DNA of 64,000 nt, from NCBI GenBank assembly GCA_947173955.1, contig CAMWHE010000003.1, positions 52,353-116,352 of the forward strand, in the 5' to 3' direction. The position numbers were made by a program, and so were the translations under genes. The notes under the pieces are model-generated. The model saw only the letters and a list, made by a program, of their open reading frames with translations. It searched no databases and was not told the DNA's origin. Origin of the DNA: an uncultured Bacteroidales bacterium. Lineage in GTDB: Bacteria > Bacteroidota > Bacteroidia > Bacteroidales > Muribaculaceae. Of the stretch, positions 54,289-62,018 are shown piece after piece. Every line of letters starts with the position of its first letter. Position 1 is the first letter of the stretch.

Positions 54289-54904
54289 CCGCTCCGCCAG
54301 CGGAGGAGAACGATCCTTCCGCCAATTTGAAATTGACCGGGAGTGTGTACCATACGTTGACAGACTGTCCGTTCATCCGGCCGGGAATAAAGGCAGGCAG
54401 ACTCTTAACAACCCGTACGGCCTCTTTGTCAAGATCAGGATCCTTTGAGCGTACTATCACGATATCACCGATGGATCCGTCGGACTTAACGACAAATTTG
54501 ACAACAACGCGCCCTTGAATGCGTTGCTTGGCAGCGAGTTCCGGATATACGATGTTTTTATTGATATATTCCATCAGTTCCGCATCGCCCCCCGGGAAGC
54601 GAGGCATCTGCTCAACAGCTTCAAAGACTTTGTCTTTGTTTGTGGGCAATTTTTTATCAACGACTATTTCCCCACGATACTCGCGGACGAGGTTAAAAGA
54701 TCCATCATCAGTAGTTATCTCCTTTTCAACTTTTTGATAGTCGTCTTCAAGATAGCCTCCGAGAGCATTCATGATGGCTGTAACTCCAGGTTCTTCCTCC
54801 TGAAATTGGTCATTGTAAGCGTACAAACCGGAAATGTCGTTAGCGGATGATATGGCCGTGGCAGTCAATGCAAGAAAAACCGTGTAAATTTGTAATTTAT
54901 TCAT
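54278..54904 (-). CDS. TonB C-terminal domain protein without clear membrane anchor
   Basis: A 208-residue protein. The C-terminal TonB domain (about 105-200) is clear: FPGGDAELMEYINKNIVYPE, GRVVVKFVVKSDGSIGDIVI, EAVRVVKSLPAFIPGRMNGQ and the VWYTLPVNFKL end. The N-terminus looks like a cleavable signal peptide (about 1-21, SSA-ND) rather than a fixed anchor, and there is no proline-rich spacer. If cleaved, it could not transmit energy like standard TonB. It overlaps the ABM-fold gene by 11 bp at the 3' end. A TATCTTTG -7 box (minus, 54994-55001) lies upstream. Confidence 0.85.
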   Translation of the reverse strand: MNKLQIYTVFLALTATAISSANDISGLYAYNDQFQEEEPGVTAIMNALGGYLEDDYQKVEKEITTDDGSFNLVREYRGEIVVDKKLPTNKDKVFEAVEQMPRFPGGDAELMEYINKNIVYPELAAKQRIQGRVVVKFVVKSDGSIGDIVIVRSKDPDLDKEAVRVVKSLPAFIPGRMNGQSVNVWYTLPVNFKLAEGSFSSAGGAVSH

Positions 54905-54993
54905 AGTCTATTGTTTGTATTACTATTTGAAGAGTGGGGTACGGCTATATCGGTAAGGGTTAAATTTGTAGCCTCAGACTATCTATCATCTGC

Positions 54994-55001
54994 AAAGATA
55001 A
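54994..55001 (-). promoter_or_regulatory. -7 box of TonB-domain gene
   Basis: The minus strand reads TATCTTTG, about 90 bp upstream of the ATG at 54904. No clear -33 element was found. Confidence 0.4.
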
Positions 55002-55041
55002 TGATTATATTTTAACAGCAGGGATCTGAATAACAGATGAT

Positions 55042-56466
55042 TTATGCGTTCACAAACAAATCATCGGCTGTGATTTGCGAATGGATGCTGTTCATTGAAT
55101 AGGAGTTCTTCACAAGTCCGGAACTTGTTATCATGGTCAGGGCAATTCCTTTGCGTGTCTTTGTCAGCTGGCGGAATAGAGCTGCCTTGTTGCGCAGATT
55201 CTCCATATATTTCTTGTCAAGTGTATATGGCCCATCGGCATATTTTATTTCGCAAAGGTTTATTGCTTTATCACTGCGATCAATCAACAGGTCAATCTGC
55301 GCTCCGGGATGCTCATCATTAGCAGCGGTACGCCATGAGTATTCGTTGGTAATTACACCGCTTATGCCAAGTGCCTTCTTTATCTGCTCTGAGTGCAATA
55401 GACAGACACGCTCGAAAGCGAGTCCACACCAGTTGTGATATGTAGGCGCAGTCTGAATCTTTGACCAGTAATTGGTATCCGTATTCTTGCGATCTTCCAT
55501 AAACTTGAAGTAGAACAGCGTGAAGTTATCTATAAGCTGATGGAGAGAGTTCTTTGTTTTTGAGCCGATTGCCTGATACTTACGGATAAATCCACAATTC
55601 TCCAAATCCTCCAGATACTTTGTAAGCAGCCCACTGGTTGCAATATTAGCGTTTTCGATGATTTCATCACGTGTCATACCTATCTTCTTTTTTGCTAACG
55701 CAGTTATGATATCGAGATATGATTCGGGCTGTTTGAATAATGATGAATATAACTCATTAAACTCATTCCCCAATTTAGGAGTCTTCCCAAAGAACAATGC
55801 GTCTATATTCTGTGGCAGACTAAGAGATTTATTGAGTAGCGACCAATAGAATGGTATGCCTCCCAAAATCATATAAGCCTCCATTATTTCTTGTCGTTCC
55901 ATTGGTAGATTTATGCTTTTGGCATATAACTCACACTCATGTAGATTGAACGGCTGTAGGTGAATTTGATTGTTCAGTCTATTATGCAAGCCACCTCTAT
56001 TTCTCAGTATCTTCTTAACCATCCAAGAGGTAGCTGAACCACAAACGATAAGGAGTATATCTTTTCTCGCAGAGGCCCAACCATTCCAGAAGTTCTCAAA
56101 GGCAGGCATAAAACTTGATTTAGGAGCATCCATCCAAGGCAATTCATCCAAGAATACAACCTTTTTCCCTTCCGGCAGTTCCTTAAGAAACTGTTCAAGC
56201 ATATAGAATGCCTCGATCCAATTTTTGGGCTTTACACTACTCTTATAGCCGTGATCTTTCAGAGACAGGTAAAATCGTTGTAACTGTTCCTTTGTTGTGG
56301 CTTTAGCCATTCCGGAGTATGAAAACGCAAATTTATCATGAAAAACCTCCCTGACAAGATATGTCTTTCCTATTCTTCGGCGTCCGAATATTGCGACAAA
56401 CTTGGATTCTTCTGAATCGTAGGCCTGTCGAAGTTCCTGTATCTCTTTCTCTCTTCCTATCAGCAT
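55042..56466 (-). CDS. AAA ATPase with DUF234 nuclease-like C-terminus
   Basis: A 474-residue ATP-binding protein of the archaeal-ATPase/DUF234 group. The P-loop GRRRIGKT is at 28-35, Walker B VVFLDELPW at about 104-112, and a sensor-like VCGSATSWM further on. A winged-helix-like region (about 265-300, ARD-type MTRDEIIENANIATSGLL) is followed by the DUF234 part with GAQIDLLIDRSDKAINLCEIKY, a PD-(D/E)xK nuclease-like pattern. The group is common in gut Bacteroidetes and of unknown biological role. AT-rich compared with neighbours. Single gene, next to three DNA dyads. Confidence 0.88.
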   Translation of the reverse strand: MLIGREKEIQELRQAYDSEESKFVAIFGRRRIGKTYLVREVFHDKFAFSYSGMAKATTKEQLQRFYLSLKDHGYKSSVKPKNWIEAFYMLEQFLKELPEGKKVVFLDELPWMDAPKSSFMPAFENFWNGWASARKDILLIVCGSATSWMVKKILRNRGGLHNRLNNQIHLQPFNLHECELYAKSINLPMERQEIMEAYMILGGIPFYWSLLNKSLSLPQNIDALFFGKTPKLGNEFNELYSSLFKQPESYLDIITALAKKKIGMTRDEIIENANIATSGLLTKYLEDLENCGFIRKYQAIGSKTKNSLHQLIDNFTLFYFKFMEDRKNTDTNYWSKIQTAPTYHNWCGLAFERVCLLHSEQIKKALGISGVITNEYSWRTAANDEHPGAQIDLLIDRSDKAINLCEIKYADGPYTLDKKYMENLRNKAALFRQLTKTRKGIALTMITSSGLVKNSYSMNSIHSQITADDLFVNA

Positions 56467-56485
56467 ATAAGATGTTTTTAGACTG

Positions 56486-56493
56486 CAAAGATA
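56486..56493 (-). promoter_or_regulatory. -7 box of DUF234 ATPase gene
   Basis: The minus strand reads TATCTTTG, 20 bp upstream of the ATG. The first dyad (56508-56556) covers the place where the -33 element should be. Confidence 0.5.
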
Positions 56494-56507
56494 CGAAATA
56501 TTTCCGA

Positions 56508-56745
56508 CATCACATTACCAAATCTCTACTTTTTTATGAGATTTGGAAGTGTGACGCACCGCCCAACCTATAAATCATGTCTAAGACAAATACATCACAC
56601 TTCCAAATTTAATGTTTATGCACCACTTTTGGAAACGTGATGGCAGATTTGGATAGGGACAATCGTGATAATCCATCTCTATATAGACTGTATATGAGGT
56701 GTACGAGAGTGCCAAATCGCATATTTTTCACCTACATTTGGCACT
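56508..56745. repeat. Three related dyads sharing a CCAAAT/ATTTGG core
   Basis: Dyad 1 pairs 56508-56526 (CATCACATTACCAAATCTC) with 56538-56556. Dyad 2 pairs 56593-56610 (CATCACACTTCCAAATTT) with 56627-56643. Dyad 3 pairs 56708-56717 (AGTGCCAAAT) perfectly with 56736-56745. The 638-bp gap up to the TonB receptor gene has no supported ORF. Confidence 0.6.
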
Positions 56746-56980
56746 GTAGTGGATATTGATTGCCTGTTTAGTTGAGTGCAGCCTTTATATATGCCCTATG
56801 AACTAACCTGGAGATGCTCCGGGATAATAATCATACAATTATAAGTAAATGTGTGATGAAATCCTTGTAAATCGTCGTCCTGATGAAAAGGTGAGATGCT
56901 TTATAGATGCAATGAAAAATAGGACTGCGTAGGACGGTTACGTTAATGGGATGGGATAATTTGCAGAAATGTGAAAAGGT

Positions 56981-57012
56981 GTTGTGAGTTTGAAAGTTTT
57001 GTTATAAATTTG
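56981..57012 (+). promoter_or_regulatory. Promoter of TonB receptor locus
   Basis: GTTG (56981-56984), 20 bp, then TAAATTTG (57005-57012). The leader would be about 85 nt. Confidence 0.55.
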
Positions 57013-57104
57013 TTGATTGGAATTGGAGCGGATACACGAAGTTCCGCGCGCCTGCATAAAACTCTATACACCAAGATAAAACTTAACCAATCAATAATCA
57101 AAAA

Positions 57105-59873
57105 ATGAGACTTAAACTGTTTGTAATGTTACTGTTATCGGCAGTTCTCCCCGCGATGGCCCAGTCGGGACGCCTGACAGGCACCGTGGTCGATACCGAT
57201 ACGGGAAGTCCGATTGCCGGTGCGCTGGTCACAATCAGCGAACAAGGTGTCACAGTCACAACCGGCCCTGCCGGCGATTTTCTAATCAGCAATCTGGCTC
57301 CCGGCCAGGTCAAGGGTGTTGTCATCGCCTACGGGTATCCTGATGCAGCTTTCGGTGCAGAAGTGGCCGACGGGCAGACCTACACGGTAGAGATCGGCCT
57401 TACCAACAAGGGTAATGACTACCTCTACATCGAGGAAAGCCAGGATATGTATTTCGACGAGAACACGCTCGAAGATGAAGATGGCAACTCGCAGATCGTC
57501 AACGCACTGACCGGTGCCAGCGACAATATCTACTTCAATACCGCCAGCTATAACTTCGGACCGATGTATTTCAAGTATCGCGGTTATGAAAGCTCCTACC
57601 AGACTGTCTACATGAACGGCATGGCTTTCAATGACCTGATCCGCGGACAGTTTAACTATGCATCACTCGGCGGCATGACCAGCCGCGCATTCCGCAACAA
57701 GACGACTGCCATCGGTATGGACGCGGCAGCCTACGGATTCGGCGGCATAGGAGGATCGGTCAATTACAACACGACGACTTCGACGTATGCGCCCGGCTTC
57801 AACGGCTCGGTAGCCTATACGAACTCCAACTATATGCTCCGCGCCATGGCTACCTACTCGACCGGCATGAGCCGCGACGGCTGGGGCCTGACCGTGAGTG
57901 CCATCGGCCGCTGGAGCGACGAGGGGGTCGTGCCCGGCACATGGTATAAGTCGGCCGGCCTGTTCCTCTCTCTCGAGAAGGTCTTCAACCAGGCTCACTC
58001 GCTGACCCTCACCGCCTGGGGCGCACCGACACAGCGCGCCGCCACCTCGGGCACATATCAGGAGATATTCGACCTGACCGGTGACAATCTCTACAACCCC
58101 AACTGGGGCTGGCAGAACGGCAAGAAGCGCTCTTCACGCATCCGCGAGCAGTTTGACCCCACGGTCATGCTCAACTGGCTCTTCCGCCCGTCGGAGCGCA
58201 CTCAGATCAATACCGGCATCGCATTCCGCTCGGTAGCCTACTCGCAGTCGCGCCTGCAGTATTACAAGGCCAACAACCCGCTCCCCAACTACTACCGCTA
58301 TCTGCCCAGCTACTTCATGGAGGACGGCAAGCCTACCGCCATGTCGGAATATTACACCCACCTGTGGCAGACGGACGACTCTTTCCGCCAGATCAACTGG
58401 GACAATCTCTACCAGACCAACTATCTCAACAATCTGGAGAATCTGAATCCCGCCAACGCTGACAATCAGAAGGGCTCGAGCTATATCCTCCAGGATGAGC
58501 ACAGCAACCAGAACAATTTCCTCTTCAACTCCAATTTCAATCACCGTCTCAACGACCAGATGAGCATCCAGGGGGGCATCAGCTTCAACTACACCAAGGC
58601 AAGCTTCTACATGACCGTCCGTGACCTGCTCGGCGGCGAGTTCTGGGTAGACATCGACCCCTTCTCCGACCGCGAGATCACAGTCAATCCCAACCTGCTG
58701 CAGAACGACCTCGACCATCCCAACCGCAAGGTCTACGAAGGGGACAAGTTCGGCTACAACTATGACATCCACGCCATCCAGGCTACGGCATGGGCGCAGA
58801 ACATGATCAACCTCCCGCAGTGGGACATCTACTACGGCTTCAAAGTCGACTATACCCGCTATCAGCGCGACGGCCACATGCGTACGGGCCGCGACCCGCT
58901 CCACTCAAAGGGCAAAGGCGAGGGTGTCAACTTCGACAACGGAATGTTCAAGGCCGGCACTACCTATAAGCTCGACGGCCGCAACTACTTCGCCGTTCAC
59001 GGTCAGTATGGCTCACGCGCTCCGATAGCCGATGTGGTCTACGTGGCTCCCCGCTACCGCGCCCGCACAATCGAGAACCCGCAGAACGAGCGCATCTTCT
59101 CTGGCGACATCTCATACACATGGAACTACCGCCGTTTCCGCGGCCAGATCAGCGGCTACTACACCCAGATCGACAACGCCACCGAGCGCACGCTCTTCTA
59201 TGACGACCGCTACTCGACCAACGTGAACTTTGTGCTCCAGGATGTGCGCCGTGTCTACAAGGGTGTCGAACTCGGCATGAGCTACAAGATTACTCCCTCG
59301 ATAACAGCTACATTCGCCGGCACATACAGCCTCGCCCAGTACAAGAACAATCCGACAGGCACACGCGCATTCGACAACGGAATGTATGCCGATACGACGC
59401 AGACCGTCTACTACAAGAACTTCCGTTTGGGCTCGATGCCCCAGACTGTGGCCAACATCGGTATCGATTACGCGGCTCCCAAAAATTGGTTCTTCAATGT
59501 CAACGGTACATGGATGGGCAATGCCTATGTGAATGTTTCTCCCGTATATCACGAAGTGCTCCCCGACCTCTGGCAGCAGTATCCCGGCCAGACAGAGCTT
59601 CAGGACAAGATCGCAGAGCTCTCCCAGCAGGACAAGCTCGACGATGCCTTCGTGCTCAACCTCTCGATCGGCAAGCTTATCTACATCAACAGAAAAGTGT
59701 CGCTCAACATCAACCTCAACATCAACAATGTGCTCAACAACAAGAATATCGTGACCTATGCTTACCAGCAGGGCCGTATCGATACCAGAAACTATGACCG
59801 CGGGTACTACGCCAACCGCTATACCTACGCTCAGGGCACAAGAGTATTCCTCAATGTCGGTGTCAGATTTTAA
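57105..59873 (+). CDS. TonB-dependent receptor with carboxypeptidase-like N-domain
   Basis: A 922-residue outer membrane receptor. Signal peptide about 1-20 (AMA-QS), carboxypeptidase-regulatory-like beta domain (about 22-100: GRLTGTVVDTDTGSPIAGAL), plug domain (about 125-240, ending VNYNTTTSTYAPG), and a barrel ending in Phe (FLNVGVRF). It lacks the SusC signature and has no SusD partner, so it is a different transporter type. Its partners are the two DUF5689-type lipoproteins downstream. The ligand is unknown. Confidence 0.92.
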   Translation: MRLKLFVMLLLSAVLPAMAQSGRLTGTVVDTDTGSPIAGALVTISEQGVTVTTGPAGDFLISNLAPGQVKGVVIAYGYPDAAFGAEVADGQTYTVEIGLTNKGNDYLYIEESQDMYFDENTLEDEDGNSQIVNALTGASDNIYFNTASYNFGPMYFKYRGYESSYQTVYMNGMAFNDLIRGQFNYASLGGMTSRAFRNKTTAIGMDAAAYGFGGIGGSVNYNTTTSTYAPGFNGSVAYTNSNYMLRAMATYSTGMSRDGWGLTVSAIGRWSDEGVVPGTWYKSAGLFLSLEKVFNQAHSLTLTAWGAPTQRAATSGTYQEIFDLTGDNLYNPNWGWQNGKKRSSRIREQFDPTVMLNWLFRPSERTQINTGIAFRSVAYSQSRLQYYKANNPLPNYYRYLPSYFMEDGKPTAMSEYYTHLWQTDDSFRQINWDNLYQTNYLNNLENLNPANADNQKGSSYILQDEHSNQNNFLFNSNFNHRLNDQMSIQGGISFNYTKASFYMTVRDLLGGEFWVDIDPFSDREITVNPNLLQNDLDHPNRKVYEGDKFGYNYDIHAIQATAWAQNMINLPQWDIYYGFKVDYTRYQRDGHMRTGRDPLHSKGKGEGVNFDNGMFKAGTTYKLDGRNYFAVHGQYGSRAPIADVVYVAPRYRARTIENPQNERIFSGDISYTWNYRRFRGQISGYYTQIDNATERTLFYDDRYSTNVNFVLQDVRRVYKGVELGMSYKITPSITATFAGTYSLAQYKNNPTGTRAFDNGMYADTTQTVYYKNFRLGSMPQTVANIGIDYAAPKNWFFNVNGTWMGNAYVNVSPVYHEVLPDLWQQYPGQTELQDKIAELSQQDKLDDAFVLNLSIGKLIYINRKVSLNINLNINNVLNNKNIVTYAYQQGRIDTRNYDRGYYANRYTYAQGTRVFLNVGVRF

Positions 59874-59898
59874 TACACATATATAATATATAAGCGAA

Positions 59899-61992
59899 AT
59901 GAAAAAATCACTTCTATATATAGCCTCTCTGATGATAGCTGCCGCCGGATTCACATCCTGCGAGGGGGATCTCGAATATCCTCCCATGGTAGTGCCCACG
60001 GCAACTATGGAGGCAAACACGACCATCGCGGCTCTCAAGAGCAGCGTATGGCAGACGACTCCCAACTATGTGACAACTATCGGTATGACCGACGAAAACG
60101 AGCATATCGTGATCGCAGGCCGTGTCGTATCATCCGACGAGTCGGGCAATATCTTCAAGAGCGTCATTATCCAGGATGCCACGGCTGCCCTGACTGTAGC
60201 AGTCAATGCCTATGACCTCTACCAGAGCTATCAGCTCGGCCAACAGGTGGTAGTCGATGTCACCGACCTCAAAATCGGCGGCTACAACGGCCTGCTGCAG
60301 CTCGGCGGCGAGGGTACATACAACGGCGCTCCCTCGATGACATTCATGGATTCTGAGCTCTTCGCGGCTCATGCGCAGGTCAACGGCCTGGCTCTGATAG
60401 AGCGTATCGACACCGCCCTCACCACAATCCCCGAACTGACCACAGCCAAGGGCACGGTCGACGGCCTGCAGAAATGGCAGAGCCGGCTGATCCGCATCGA
60501 CGGCGTCAGCTTCGAGGATGCAGGCAAGCCCTTCGCCGGCGACGCCACCTCCGACCGCTATGTCAAGGATGCCCAGGGCAACCGCATCAATGTGCGCAAC
60601 AGCTCTTACGCTGATTTCGCACGCGATATACTCCCCGCAGGCGAGGGCTCGATCGTAGGTATCCTCAGCTACTACGGCAGCAACTGGCAGATACTGCTTA
60701 ACGGCGTAGACGGCTGCATCGGCTTCGTACCCGCCGAAGGCCCCGATGACCCTGTGACTCCTCCGGGCGACACCGAGGGTGACGGCTCGGCAGAGGCACC
60801 CTATAACGTGGCCGCCGTACTGGCCGGCGCCACCGGCTCTGACGTATGGGTCAAGGGCTACATCGTGGGCTCGGTGACCGACAAGGATCTGACCTCGGCC
60901 GTCTTCGGTGTATCTCCTGCATCCACCACCAATATCCTTATCGCCGAATCGGCCGACGAGACTGATATCACCAAGTGCGTGCCCGTACAGCTCCCCGCCG
61001 GCGATGTCCGCACCGCTCTCAACCTTTCGGCCAATCCCGGCAACTACAAGGCACAGGTGGCTCTCAAAGGAAATCTTGAAAAATACTTCGGCACTCCCGG
61101 CGTCAAGTCAGTGGCTGAATTCACACTCAACGGCCAGGGTCAGCAGCCTGTGACTCCCCCCGCTGAGGCCGCCGGCGACGGCTCGGAAGCCTCGCCCTAC
61201 AATGTGCCTGCCGTAATCGGGGGCGCCACCGGTACGGATGTATGGGTCAAGGGCTACATCGTGGGCTCGGTGACCGACAAGGATCTGTCATCAGCAGTCT
61301 TCGGCGCATCTCCCGCATCTACGACCAACATCCTCATCGCCGCATCAGCCGACGAGACCGACATCGCCAAGTGCGTGCCCGTACAGCTCCCCGCCGGCGA
61401 CGTGCGCACCGGCCTCAACCTTTCGGCCAACCCCGGCAACTACAAGGCGGAAGTCACCCTCAAGGGTAATCTCGAAAAATATTTCGGCACGGCAGGCGTG
61501 AAGACCGTGACAAGCTTCAGCGTGACCGGCGGATCGGCCGTGACACCTCCCGACCCGTCAGCCGGCGTCACATTCAAGGCCGTCACCGCCATCACTTCCG
61601 GCAAGAGCTACGTGATCGTGGCCGACGGAAAAGTGGCCAAGCCCATAGCCAACAATTACGGCTATCTGCAGGTGGCTGATGTCACAGTCAGCGGCTCGAC
61701 CGTCACCACCGACGAAGCCAACGCATTTGTCTTCACTGCATCGGGCTCGGGCTACACCATGACTCAGCCTGACGGACGCACCGTCTACATGACCGGCACA
61801 TACAACAGCTTCAATGTGGCAGACCAGGCATCCGAGGGTCAGATCTGGACCGTGACATTCACCGATGGCAACGCCATCATCACCAATGTCGACAAGACCA
61901 AGACCATCCAGTATGACTCACAGTATAACAGCTACGGCGCTTACTCTGATGTCCGCGGTACCTATCCGGTGCTTTATGAGAAAGTTGACTAA
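59899..61992 (+). CDS. DUF5689-type lipoprotein with two tandem OB-like repeats
   Basis: A 697-residue lipoprotein (lipobox FTSC, Cys20). Residues about 40-280 match the DUF5689 pattern (TIAALKSSVWQ, HIVIAGRVVSSDESGNIFKS, GQQVVVDVTDLKIGGYNGL). Two near-identical modules of about 130 residues follow (about 292-415 and 425-548). Each has GDGS-x-PYNV, DVWVKGYIVGSVTDKDL, CVPVQLPAGDVRT and GNLEKYFGT, and resembles the family annotated DUF6359 (name from memory). A beta-rich C-terminal domain (about 560-697) ends the protein. The modules are probably binding domains. It is 25 bp downstream of the TonB receptor. Confidence 0.85.
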   Translation: MKKSLLYIASLMIAAAGFTSCEGDLEYPPMVVPTATMEANTTIAALKSSVWQTTPNYVTTIGMTDENEHIVIAGRVVSSDESGNIFKSVIIQDATAALTVAVNAYDLYQSYQLGQQVVVDVTDLKIGGYNGLLQLGGEGTYNGAPSMTFMDSELFAAHAQVNGLALIERIDTALTTIPELTTAKGTVDGLQKWQSRLIRIDGVSFEDAGKPFAGDATSDRYVKDAQGNRINVRNSSYADFARDILPAGEGSIVGILSYYGSNWQILLNGVDGCIGFVPAEGPDDPVTPPGDTEGDGSAEAPYNVAAVLAGATGSDVWVKGYIVGSVTDKDLTSAVFGVSPASTTNILIAESADETDITKCVPVQLPAGDVRTALNLSANPGNYKAQVALKGNLEKYFGTPGVKSVAEFTLNGQGQQPVTPPAEAAGDGSEASPYNVPAVIGGATGTDVWVKGYIVGSVTDKDLSSAVFGASPASTTNILIAASADETDIAKCVPVQLPAGDVRTGLNLSANPGNYKAEVTLKGNLEKYFGTAGVKTVTSFSVTGGSAVTPPDPSAGVTFKAVTAITSGKSYVIVADGKVAKPIANNYGYLQVADVTVSGSTVTTDEANAFVFTASGSGYTMTQPDGRTVYMTGTYNSFNVADQASEGQIWTVTFTDGNAIITNVDKTKTIQYDSQYNSYGAYSDVRGTYPVLYEKVD
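60765..61530 (+). repeat. Direct duplication of a ~380-bp coding module
   Basis: The segments starting at about 60780 and about 61177 encode near-identical modules and share long identical DNA runs, such as GGGTCAAGGGCTACATCGTG and the following bases in both copies. This points to recent duplication within the gene. Confidence 0.75.
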
Positions 61993-62018
61993 TTTTTAAA
62001 CCTCGACTACACCAATAT

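Noticed and set aside
59112..60065. 317-residue minus-strand frame over the end of the TonB receptor gene
   Set aside because: Antisense shadow, Val/Glu-rich, spans a gene junction, no motifs.
60765..61530. Direct repeat as an insertion sequence or mobile element
   Set aside because: Both copies are in frame and encode the same protein module, so it is an internal domain duplication.
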